Assembly (NCBI GenBank): GCA_965197275.1
Contig: CBDAMQ010000029.1
Span: forward strand, 62,001-126,000
Source: DASCOT01 sp965197275
GTDB lineage: Bacteria > Acidobacteriota > UBA890 > WLXD01
Direction: 5' to 3'
Length of the DNA stretch: 64,000 nucleotides
Shown: positions 26,438-34,950 of the stretch, piece after piece
Numbering within the stretch: position 1 is the stretch's first letter
Layout: each line of letters starts with the position of its first letter
Notes under the pieces: model-generated
The model's input: only the letters and a program-made list of their open reading frames with translations
Databases searched by the model: none
Told to the model about the DNA's origin: nothing
Made by a program: the position numbers and the translations under genes

Positions 26438-29119
26438 ATGCAAAACAAATCACGGGATTCCCCGGATCCCGATAACGGGCCGCCGCGGTTCGCCGCGCTT
26501 CTACTACGGCTCTTTTCGCCGCTCGCCGAGCGTGACGCTCTGCTCGGGGATCTGAGCGAGGAGTACCGTCGGCATCGGCTGCCACGCGGGCGCCGCGCTG
26601 CCCGGCGCTGGTACTGGAGCCAGGCGCTGAGGTCTCTTCGCCCCGGTCTCGATCGACCACTGCCCCTCGTGCCGCCCGGCCCGGGCAAGGGATCCTTGAT
26701 GAGCAGCCTGATACAAGATCTCAAGTACGGCATGCGCGCCCTCGTGCGCGCCCCCGCCTTCACCGGTATCACCGTGCTGACGCTGACGCTGGCCATCGGC
26801 GTCAACAGCGCCATCTTCAGCATGGTGAGCGTCGTGTTCTTCTCGGATCTGCCGTTCCAAGACACCGACGAGATCGTGCTGGTGTTCATGCAGAATCCCG
26901 CGCGCGGCGTGGAGCGAAGCTCACCGTCGTTGCCGGATTTCATTGACTACCGGCAGCAATCAAGGACCGTCGAGGATCTGGCTGCCATCGAACGGCGAGC
27001 GGGGGCCCTGGTGGATGGCGACGGGCCCACCCGTGTCTTCACCGGCGCGGTGACGGCGAACGCGTTCAGCAGCTGGCGGGTCGAGCCCAAACTGGGTCGC
27101 AACTTCCTTGACGGCGACGATGAGCCTGGGGCGGACGCGGTCGCCATGCTCAGCCACGGGTTCTGGGAGCGTCACTACGGGTCGGATCCCGACATCGTCG
27201 GCACGGAGATCAGGCTGGACGGGCGTCCAGCGGTGGTTATCGGGGTTGCCGACAGGGTGATGGAGTTCGGCGAGCTGGCGCGCGTCGATCTGTGGATGCC
27301 CCTCGAGTTGGATCCCACACTGCGGCCGCGCGACCAGCGCGGGCTGCTGGTCACGGGCCGATTGGTGCCCGGGGCAACGGTGGCCCAGGCGCATGCCGAG
27401 TTTCTGGAGATCGGCAAGGGGCTGGCGGATCGCTACCCAGAGACGAATCGTGGATGGATCCCGAACGCCCAGGGCTTCTACGACGGCATGGCGAACGACG
27501 GCTTCTGGGCCATTCTCCTGCTGCTGTCGATCACCGTGGCGTTGGTGATGCTGATCGCCTGTTCCAACGTCGCCACCATGACGCTGGCCCGGGCGACGGG
27601 GCGCAAGCAGGAATTGGCCGTTCGGGCTGCCCTCGGAGCGGGACGGCGGAGGATCCTGCGGCAGCTGATCACCGAGAGCCTGCTGTTGTCGCTGACGTCG
27701 GCGGCGCTCGGGTTGGGAGTGGCACACGCGTCGCTGATGGGGATTACCTGGATTGCCGGTGGCAGCTCGGGCTTCGCCTCCTTCTTCGCGATGGTCGAGA
27801 TCGACCGGCCGGTGCTGGTGTTCACGCTCGCTGTGGCGCTAGTTGCCCCGATGTTGTTCGGGCTCCTGCCGGCGCTGCGGGCAGCTCGCGCCGACCTTTC
27901 GGCGACGCTCAACGAGAGCGGTCGCTCGTCGGGCTCGGCGACGACATTCCGCGGCCGGCGCCTGCTGGTGGCAACGCAGGTGTCGCTGGCGATCACGCTC
28001 ATGGTGGTTGCCGGCCTCATCATCCGAAGCCTGCTCGAAGTGCGCTCGTTGGATTACGCCTACGATCCGGACACGGTCTTGACGCTGCACGTCGAGCTGC
28101 CGGAAAGGGGGTATCCGGACCTGGCCCAGGTGCGGGCGTTTCGGCAGCAAGTGCTGGAGCACACGGAGGCGCTCCCCGGCGTCGTCCGCGCTGCCTGGGT
28201 CGGAGCACGCCCGATGGCGGACCCCGTCGGTACGACTTCGCTGGAGTTGGAGGGTGCCGAGGTCCGTCCCGATGAGCAGCAGCCATGGGCATTCCTACTT
28301 ACCGTGGAGCCGACATACTTCGACATGATGAAGCTGCGTCCACTGGAAGGCCGGGTGCTGAGCGTGCTCGACGACGTCGACGGCGCTGCGGTGGCGGTGG
28401 TGAGCGCGGAGACCGTCGAGCGCTTCTGGAGCGGTATCGATCCGGTTGGCAGCCGACTGCGACTGGGAGATGACGGTAGCTGGTTGGAGATCGTCGGGGT
28501 GGTGACCGACGAGGTCTACCCGGATCCGAGCAATCCGATCGTTCCGACGGTGTACCTGCCGATGGCACAGCACACGACGCATGCCGGAGGTCTGCTGGTG
28601 GAGACGCTTGGCGACCCGCTGGAGACCGCGGCGCCGATTCGCCGTGTCGTGCGGGAGCTGGATCCGAACCAGCCGGTGGCCGACGTACGCACCCAGGCGC
28701 GGATTTTCGCCGACGATATGGCTGGAATCAGCGCCGTGACCGCGCTGTTCGGGGGTTTCGCGCTCTTTGCGCTGGCGATGTCGGCGGCGGGGATCTACGG
28801 CGTCCTGTCGTACATGGTGGCTCAACGAACACGCGAGTTCGGCATTCGCATGGCGCTCGGCGCTCGCAGCGGCGATGTGCGCTCCATGGTGGTGCGCAAC
28901 TCGGCCGTGCTGATCCTGTGCGGCGTGACCGTCGGGCTGGTAGGAGCGATGGTGCTTGCCCGCATCCTTGCAAGCGGCATCAGCAGCATCAACGCTGTCG
29001 ATCCCGTCGTTTACGGTGGCGTCGGCATCGTGCTGCTGGCCGTGGCGGGGTTGTCGGCGTGGATTCCCGCCCGCCGGGCCACGCGCGTCGAGCCGGCGAT
29101 AGCGCTCCGGACGGAGTGA
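26438..29119 (+). CDS. ADOP-type FtsX/MacB-like permease with prefix domain
   Basis: 893 residues. An N-terminal soluble prefix (about 15-75, LLLRLFSPLAERDALLGDL) precedes the first membrane span (about 108-136), a MacB periplasmic core domain, three spans around residues 350-520, a second MacB-PCD and three C-terminal spans, that is a duplicated FtsX-type permease. The cytoplasmic motifs ATGRKQELAVRAALGAGRRR and QRTREFGIRMALGARSGD mark each half. This is the 'acidobacterial duplicated orphan permease' architecture, which typically lacks its own ATPase, as here. Its export substrate is unknown. The PadR gene follows after 5 bp. Confidence 0.92.
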   Translation: MQNKSRDSPDPDNGPPRFAALLLRLFSPLAERDALLGDLSEEYRRHRLPRGRRAARRWYWSQALRSLRPGLDRPLPLVPPGPGKGSLMSSLIQDLKYGMRALVRAPAFTGITVLTLTLAIGVNSAIFSMVSVVFFSDLPFQDTDEIVLVFMQNPARGVERSSPSLPDFIDYRQQSRTVEDLAAIERRAGALVDGDGPTRVFTGAVTANAFSSWRVEPKLGRNFLDGDDEPGADAVAMLSHGFWERHYGSDPDIVGTEIRLDGRPAVVIGVADRVMEFGELARVDLWMPLELDPTLRPRDQRGLLVTGRLVPGATVAQAHAEFLEIGKGLADRYPETNRGWIPNAQGFYDGMANDGFWAILLLLSITVALVMLIACSNVATMTLARATGRKQELAVRAALGAGRRRILRQLITESLLLSLTSAALGLGVAHASLMGITWIAGGSSGFASFFAMVEIDRPVLVFTLAVALVAPMLFGLLPALRAARADLSATLNESGRSSGSATTFRGRRLLVATQVSLAITLMVVAGLIIRSLLEVRSLDYAYDPDTVLTLHVELPERGYPDLAQVRAFRQQVLEHTEALPGVVRAAWVGARPMADPVGTTSLELEGAEVRPDEQQPWAFLLTVEPTYFDMMKLRPLEGRVLSVLDDVDGAAVAVVSAETVERFWSGIDPVGSRLRLGDDGSWLEIVGVVTDEVYPDPSNPIVPTVYLPMAQHTTHAGGLLVETLGDPLETAAPIRRVVRELDPNQPVADVRTQARIFADDMAGISAVTALFGGFALFALAMSAAGIYGVLSYMVAQRTREFGIRMALGARSGDVRSMVVRNSAVLILCGVTVGLVGAMVLARILASGISSINAVDPVVYGGVGIVLLAVAGLSAWIPARRATRVEPAIALRTE

Positions 29120-29124
29120 GGCGG

Positions 29125-29451
29125 ATGGGCAAGGGAGAGTACCTGGGCGAGTTCGAGCTCTTGGTGATGGCAACGGTGGTGAGGCTCGGCGACGAGGCCT
29201 ACGGTATGCAGATTCGTCGCGACATCGAACAGCGCACCGGACGTCCGGTCTCGATCGGCAACGTGTATGCGGCGCTGCGGCGGCTCGATGCCAAGGGCTA
29301 CATCGGGACACGCAAAGGAGAGCCCACCCCGGAGCGGGGAGGGCGGGCCAAGCGCTTCTTTCACCTTCGGCCCGAGGGCGCCCGGGCGCTGGGGCGTTCG
29401 CGTGATCTCTTCATGACCGTGCTGGCGGATCTCCCCGACCTCCCGGTCTGA
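29125..29451 (+). CDS. PadR family transcriptional regulator
   Basis: 108 residues with the PadR winged-helix DNA-binding domain: YLGEFELLVMATVVRLGDEAYGMQIRRDIE, the recognition region SIGNVYAALRRLDAKGYI and the wing with KRFFHLRPEGARAL. The C-terminal dimerisation helix is short, which defines the small PadR subgroup. It is 5 bp behind the ADOP permease and is expected to control it; no operator could be identified. Confidence 0.93.
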   Translation: MGKGEYLGEFELLVMATVVRLGDEAYGMQIRRDIEQRTGRPVSIGNVYAALRRLDAKGYIGTRKGEPTPERGGRAKRFFHLRPEGARALGRSRDLFMTVLADLPDLPV

Positions 29452-29641
29452 GCGTCCCGCACCCGCAGTGCAGGTTGGGACAGTGCCCGGCAACGGACTT
29501 CCCCTGCCGGACAGCAAACGGGGGGAGGTAGCCCGGCCGGTTGCTTGCCCCGGGGACGGCGTTGAGAATCGCCTTGGCGCTCGGTGACTGCATTGGGCGA
29601 GCGCGAGTCTCTCCAACCGCTGACGCCACACGGAGTCGAGG

Positions 29642-31642
29642 ATGAAGCGCACACGAATCGCCGTCATCCAGGTCGCCCTGTTGCTGCTGGGCACCGCCGC
29701 GTACGGTGAGGTCATCGGCCTCCAGGTCATCGACGTCGAGTCACCCACCTTCGAGGGGCGCACCTTCGGTGACGTCGGTGCCTACGAGAAAGTCACCTTG
29801 CGCGTCACGATGGCGGTGGATCCGGAAGATCCGCACAACTCGCAGATTGTGCACTTGGGCCATGCGCCGCGTGACGCCGATGGACGGGTGCGGTACGTCA
29901 CTACCGTGGTCCTGTTCAAGCCGATCGGGCTCGGCCGCGGCAACGGACGCATCTTCTACGACGTGCTCAATCGCGGCCGGAAGATCGGACTCGGCCTGAT
30001 GAACGATGCGCCGCGGGTCAACAATCCGTCGACCGCGGAGCATGCCGGTAACGGTTTCCTGATGCGCCAGGGCTATACCGTCGTGTGGTCGGGGTGGCAG
30101 CCGGACGCGCCACCCGGTGATGGGCGCATGTTCCTCGAGGCGCCGGTGCTGTCGGGGGTCGAGGGCCTGAGTCGCGAGGAGTTCATCTTCGACCACGATC
30201 GGAATCCCGCGGTCGCGTTCTTGACCTACCCCGCCGCTGCCCTGGATCCGGGTCAAGCGCGGCTGACAGTGCGTCAGCACGCGCACGACGCCAGACAGAC
30301 GCCGCCCGGTCTGTCTTTCAGGTACTTGCCCGTGACGCGCGGCGGGACCTTCTTCACCAGCGGCGAGCACATCCTGGTGCAGCGTCCGCAGGGCTTCGAC
30401 TCGGGAGCGATCTACGAGCTCATTTACACGGCGCGAGATCCGGTTGTCTCCGGCATGGCGTTTGCCTCGGTACGCGACGTCGTTTCGTTCTTGCGTCACG
30501 CTGTTGCCGACGATGCGGGCAACCCGAACCCGCTGGCTCCGGATGGTGGGCCCGGCATCGAGCGCGCCTACAGTCTTGGTATCTCCCAGAGTGGACGCTT
30601 TCTGCGCGACATGCTGTACCAGGGGTTCAACGAAGACGAAGCCGGTCGGGTTGTTTTCGACGGTGTGATGCCGGATGTGGCCGGAGCTCGCCGCACCTTC
30701 ATCAACCGTGGCTTCGCGCAGCCAGGGCGATTCTCCCGTGAGCACGAGTCACACCTGCAGCCGGGGGACCAGTTCCCGTTCACCTATGGCACGCTGACCG
30801 ACTCGGTTACCGGCAAGCGCGACGGCGTACTGGCGCGCTGCGAGGCGGCCGGCAACTGTCCCAAAGTGATGCACGTCGATTCATCGACGGAGTTCTTCCA
30901 GGGACGGTCGTCGCTAATCGTCACCGATACTACCGGCAAGCACGTTGAGCTCCCGGACAACGTGCGGGCCTATCTGATCTCCAGCACGCCGCACTCCAAC
31001 TCGTTCGGCGTTGCGCCCGGACCGGTGACGCATTGTCAGCTGCCGAGCAATCCGCTGCATCGCGGCGGTCCGGCGCGTGCTTTGCTCGCAGCGCTCGACG
31101 ACTGGGTGACCGATGGGACGCCGCCGCCGGACAGCCGGTTTCCGTCCGTTTCGGATGCCACGCTGGTGCCGCCGAACGAGGCAGCCGTCGGCTATCCCCG
31201 GATACCGGGCATTGGTTATGACGGCCAGGTCAACCAGGTGCGAGTGGTCGACTACGGGCAGCTGCCGCCAACCGAAGGGGCTCCGTATCCGGTACTCGTA
31301 CCAGCGGTCGACGAAGATGGCCACGACGTCGCCGGCATTCGGATGCCGGTCGTGGAGGTGCCTATGGTCACCTATCTGGGCTGGAACCTGCGCAGCGCCG
31401 GTTATGCCGAGGGCGCTTTGTGCGGTGTGAACGGATCCACGATCGCGCTGTCGCACACGAAAGCCGAGCGCCTCACCCACGGCGATCCGCGTCTGTCCAT
31501 CGAAGAGCGCTACGCTAGCGCCGACGACTACATCGATCAGATCTCTGGGGCAGCGCTACGGCTGGTTCGAGAGCGGCTGCTGCTCGCGGAAGACGCCGAG
31601 CGCTACGTCGAGCAAGCGCGGGCGATGATTGCCGAGCATTGA
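29642..31642 (+). CDS. Secreted alpha/beta-hydrolase domain protein (Abhydrolase_10-like)
   Basis: 666 residues with a signal peptide (about 1-22, cleavage after AYG). The protein matches the large alpha/beta hydrolase family often labelled Abhydrolase_10. The probable nucleophile elbow is GISQSGRFLR (about 317-326), and a long C-terminal region holds HSNSFG, which may contain the catalytic histidine region. The start at 29642 follows CGGAG. The substrate is unknown; family members are frequent in bacteria that degrade complex or aromatic compounds. The stop is next to the start of the DUF2231 protein, so the two are probably co-transcribed. Confidence 0.85.
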   Translation: MKRTRIAVIQVALLLLGTAAYGEVIGLQVIDVESPTFEGRTFGDVGAYEKVTLRVTMAVDPEDPHNSQIVHLGHAPRDADGRVRYVTTVVLFKPIGLGRGNGRIFYDVLNRGRKIGLGLMNDAPRVNNPSTAEHAGNGFLMRQGYTVVWSGWQPDAPPGDGRMFLEAPVLSGVEGLSREEFIFDHDRNPAVAFLTYPAAALDPGQARLTVRQHAHDARQTPPGLSFRYLPVTRGGTFFTSGEHILVQRPQGFDSGAIYELIYTARDPVVSGMAFASVRDVVSFLRHAVADDAGNPNPLAPDGGPGIERAYSLGISQSGRFLRDMLYQGFNEDEAGRVVFDGVMPDVAGARRTFINRGFAQPGRFSREHESHLQPGDQFPFTYGTLTDSVTGKRDGVLARCEAAGNCPKVMHVDSSTEFFQGRSSLIVTDTTGKHVELPDNVRAYLISSTPHSNSFGVAPGPVTHCQLPSNPLHRGGPARALLAALDDWVTDGTPPPDSRFPSVSDATLVPPNEAAVGYPRIPGIGYDGQVNQVRVVDYGQLPPTEGAPYPVLVPAVDEDGHDVAGIRMPVVEVPMVTYLGWNLRSAGYAEGALCGVNGSTIALSHTKAERLTHGDPRLSIEERYASADDYIDQISGAALRLVRERLLLAEDAERYVEQARAMIAEH

Positions 31643-31683
31643 CGGATGTGGAGAGATCCTGGCGTGAGCGGCGGAGATCCGGA

Positions 31684-33192
31684 GTGAACGGGCCCGACCG
31701 ACCCGGCAGGAGCGAGCTGGGCGTGATAGTTGCGTTGCTGGCGCTGATCGTTCTGTCGGTCACTCTGGGCTCGGGCCGCGGGGTCGACCTCGAGCTGTTT
31801 TTCGGTCGCTTCCACCCGGCGCTGGTGCACTTACCGATCGGTGTTCTGTTGCTCGCGGCATTGCTCGAGGGGGTGCTGCGGGCGTCGCGTTTCGGGGCGG
31901 GTGGGCATGCAGTGGCGTCGGTCCTCCTCGTCGGCGCCTGGAGCGCGATCCTGGCGGCGGTTACAGGTCTGTATCTGGCTCAGGGCGGCGGCTACGTTGC
32001 CAGCACGTTGACATGGCACCGGCGGCTGGGCATCGGCATCGCCGTTGTCGCCGTGGTGGCATATGTGCTGAAGAAGCGCGCCCTACGGCAGGCCACACTG
32101 CAACCGGGCTACGCGCCCGCTCTGGCACTGGCCTGCATCGGGGTCGTCGTCGGAGGCCATCTCGGAGGCGAGCTGACGCGCGGGGGCGAGGGCTACCTGA
32201 CGCGCTACATGCCCGACGGAATACGGTCGGTCGCGGGTCTGCCGCCGAAGGCGATGACCGGATTGCTGTCGATCGAGAGAACCGAGGAAGCCACCGTCTA
32301 CTCGGCGCTGATCGAACCGGTGTTCGCCGTGCGCTGTGCGACCTGTCACAACCCCACAGATCTGCGCGGCGGCCTGCGACTCGACACCCCCGAGGGCATC
32401 CTCGAAGGGGGGCAGAGCGGGGAAGTCTTGATCGCCGGCAGCCCCGAAGCCAGTGAGCTCATCCGCCGTATGTGGCTGCCGCTCGAGCATGCCGACCACA
32501 TGCCCCCGGAGGATCGGCCGCAGCCGAGCGTGGCACAGGCCGAGCTGGTGCGCTGGTGGATCGATGGCGGCGCCTCGTTCGAGACAAGGCTCAGCGAAGC
32601 GGAGCGCACGCCGATCGTGCAGACGATCTTCGACGGCTACGGCCTCGACGAGATCCGCACCGGAATCTTCGCCCTCGATGTGGCGCCGCCGGATGGTGCA
32701 TCCGTCGAGGCGCTGCGAGAATTCGGCGCCGACGTGAACGAGCTCGGCGAGAACGAGCCCTTCCTGGAGGTTCGCTGCGTCGATGACGCGTGCACCGGAG
32801 TGGACCTCGCCGCGGTCCTGGAACCGGTCTCGGAGCAAATCGCCTGGCTCGACCTGGGCCACGGGCCAGCCACGGATGGGACGCTGGGTTCGCTGCCCCG
32901 CTTGAGAAATCTCACCCGCCTGCATCTGGAAGGGACCGCGGTTACCGACGCCGGATTGGCTCACATCGCCGGTCTCCAGTACCTGGAATATCTCAACCTC
33001 TACGCCACCTCGATTACCGACGAGGGTCTGCAGCATCTGACCGGCCTGCCGCGGCTGCGGGCGCTGTATCTCTGGCAGACGGAGGTCACATCGACGGGCG
33101 CCGAGCGGCTGCGGGCCGCGCTACCGGACCTCGATGTCAACCTCGGTGTGGCGATGCCCGCCGAGGCGGCGGACGCAGCCGAGCGACCCTGA
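31684..33192 (+). CDS. DUF2231 membrane domain - planctomycete-type cytochrome c - leucine-rich repeat fusion
   Basis: 502 residues. Four hydrophobic segments at about 12-145 include FFGRFHPALVHLPIGVLLLAA, the DUF2231 hallmark. A cytochrome c-like domain of the planctomycete PSCyt1 type follows, with a single haem-binding CATCH (Cys218, Cys221, His222) and MPPEDRPQPSVAQ. The C-terminal about 110 residues are leucine-rich repeats (LTRLHLEGTAVTDAGLAHI, LEYLNLYATSITDEGLQHL). It is probably an inner-membrane protein with a periplasmic haem. The GTG at 31684 has GGAGAT about 8 bases upstream; a TTG at 31639 overlapping the previous stop is the alternative start. Confidence 0.83.
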   Translation: MNGPDRPGRSELGVIVALLALIVLSVTLGSGRGVDLELFFGRFHPALVHLPIGVLLLAALLEGVLRASRFGAGGHAVASVLLVGAWSAILAAVTGLYLAQGGGYVASTLTWHRRLGIGIAVVAVVAYVLKKRALRQATLQPGYAPALALACIGVVVGGHLGGELTRGGEGYLTRYMPDGIRSVAGLPPKAMTGLLSIERTEEATVYSALIEPVFAVRCATCHNPTDLRGGLRLDTPEGILEGGQSGEVLIAGSPEASELIRRMWLPLEHADHMPPEDRPQPSVAQAELVRWWIDGGASFETRLSEAERTPIVQTIFDGYGLDEIRTGIFALDVAPPDGASVEALREFGADVNELGENEPFLEVRCVDDACTGVDLAAVLEPVSEQIAWLDLGHGPATDGTLGSLPRLRNLTRLHLEGTAVTDAGLAHIAGLQYLEYLNLYATSITDEGLQHLTGLPRLRALYLWQTEVTSTGAERLRAALPDLDVNLGVAMPAEAADAAERP

Positions 33193-33391
33193 GAGACCGC
33201 GGGCCTGGGGTCGGCCGGCCCCGGCCCCCGACGAATCATGGCTCGGGAGGAGCCATTGTCGGCGTCTCTCGTGGACACGGGGTGTGCGGAGCGCTAGCCT
33301 TCGATGCCGGCGCCGACATCGCGGTGTCGTTGCCGCGAAGACCGTGGCCCAGGGCGGGCTCCGGCCTGGGCGCGGCGGGAGAAACCAGACC

Positions 33392-34939
33392 ATGAAGCGC
33401 TGCGCATTGACCGTCATCGTACTGCTGCTAGCGGTTGCGGCCTGTTCCGGTACCGGCAACCCCTACGCCGAGAAGTTCACCACCCTCGACACCGGCTGGG
33501 CGGTGACCGCCGACGAGGGCTACGCATGGGCAAAGGTGCGGGGTGACAACCTGCCGGCTCTGAACGGTAGCCCGGAGTTTCTCAACTACCTCACCTTTCT
33601 CGAAGAGAAGCTCGTCGAGTACGGCGCCGTGGACATGCACCGCAACACCTGGATGTTCGATCGCTGGGAGACGAGCTTCGACGACAGCGGCTGGTCGCTG
33701 GTGTCGGACGGCACGCCGGTGCGCGTGGCGCACTACCAGGCAAACTCCGGCAACACGGGTCCCGAAGGCATCACGGCGGAGATGGTCTACTACGACCACG
33801 ACAACCCGCCCGACGACATCGCCGGCAAGATCGTGGTGATCCCCACGCGGCCCCACCCGGAGCCGCCTTACGACGAGCGCTACATCCAAGGCTTCACCTT
33901 CAACGACTACGAATGGCGGGCCAACGACGATACGTACTTTGAACTGTTCGAGTTCGTGCCGCCGGACTTCTCGATCACCTTCGACATCTACTGGCAGCTA
34001 GCCCAGGGCCTGTGGCGGATCGCCGTCGACGGTGGTGCCGCCGGGCACGTGATCGTTTACGACATGGGATTCGAGCGCACCGAGGGGCTGTTCACGTTCG
34101 GGGTGCCGCCACTGCACGAATCGCCAGGCGTGATTCTCAGCCGCGAGGACGGCGCCAAGGTGCTTGAGGACGCCAAGGCGGGCAAGGCGGCGACGCTTCG
34201 GCTGGAGGCGACCGTCCAGGAATCGGAGGCCTTCCAGACGATCGCGTACCTTCCCGGCCGCGACTACGGCACGCCGGACGACGAGCAGATCCTGATGATC
34301 AACCATACGGACGGCCCGTCGATCACGCAGGACAACGGCGCGCTCGGGTTGCTGGCGATCGTCAAGTACTTCTCCAACATCCCGCAGGAGCACCGGCCGC
34401 GAACGCTCACCGTCTTCCTCGACGGCCGTCACTACTACCCGGGAGCGGAGCGGGCATCGGCCGACGTCAGCTGGCCGGCCCGGAATCCGGAGGCGCTGGA
34501 GCCGCTGGTGGCCCTCATGCACATCGAGCATATGGGCGAGATGGACTTCCGTGAGGTCGACGGCAGGCTGGAGGAGGTCGGGCTGGCCGAGCAGTCGTAC
34601 CTGTGGACGCGCAACAACCAGGTGCTGATCGACGCGGCGGTCGCGGCAGCCCAGGAACACGGGTGGGAGCGCGTGCAGGTATCGGCGCCCGAGCGTCCGG
34701 GGATCAACGGCGGCCTGCAGCAGCGCTGGTGGGGCATTGCCGGGCGATTCCATCGCCGCTGCGACGACTGCCTCGACCTTCCGGGTTTCGGCCTGGGTGG
34801 CTTCCTGGGTCTGTACTGGACGACCGCAAGCGGCATCGAGCGCTTCAACCAGGAGCTGTTCAAGAACCAGGCGCACACGATGACGGAGCTCACCGGCCTG
34901 CTGATGACCGCCGACCTTGACGAGATTCGTCCCGAATAA
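33392..34939 (+). CDS. Lipoprotein, M28-like peptidase fold with PA domain, probably inactive (copy 1)
   Basis: 515 residues, lipobox VAAC (Cys about 18). The middle holds a PA-domain-like segment (GITAEMVYYD...GKIVVI, about 120-160 onward) inserted as in M28 aminopeptidases. The metallopeptidase part keeps the first ligand motif as NHTDG (His305, Asp307) and QDNGALG (Asp314). At the catalytic Glu-Glu position it has FLDGRHYYPG (344-351), and near the C-terminus YWTTASGIERFN stands where the last His ligand (YHTPxD) is expected. An anchored M28-like protein without peptidase activity, or with a changed metal site, is therefore likely. About three quarters identical by eye to the next gene, 11 bp downstream. 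Confidence 0.75.
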   Translation: MKRCALTVIVLLLAVAACSGTGNPYAEKFTTLDTGWAVTADEGYAWAKVRGDNLPALNGSPEFLNYLTFLEEKLVEYGAVDMHRNTWMFDRWETSFDDSGWSLVSDGTPVRVAHYQANSGNTGPEGITAEMVYYDHDNPPDDIAGKIVVIPTRPHPEPPYDERYIQGFTFNDYEWRANDDTYFELFEFVPPDFSITFDIYWQLAQGLWRIAVDGGAAGHVIVYDMGFERTEGLFTFGVPPLHESPGVILSREDGAKVLEDAKAGKAATLRLEATVQESEAFQTIAYLPGRDYGTPDDEQILMINHTDGPSITQDNGALGLLAIVKYFSNIPQEHRPRTLTVFLDGRHYYPGAERASADVSWPARNPEALEPLVALMHIEHMGEMDFREVDGRLEEVGLAEQSYLWTRNNQVLIDAAVAAAQEHGWERVQVSAPERPGINGGLQQRWWGIAGRFHRRCDDCLDLPGFGLGGFLGLYWTTASGIERFNQELFKNQAHTMTELTGLLMTADLDEIRPE

Positions 34940-34950
34940 GGAGTAGCAAC

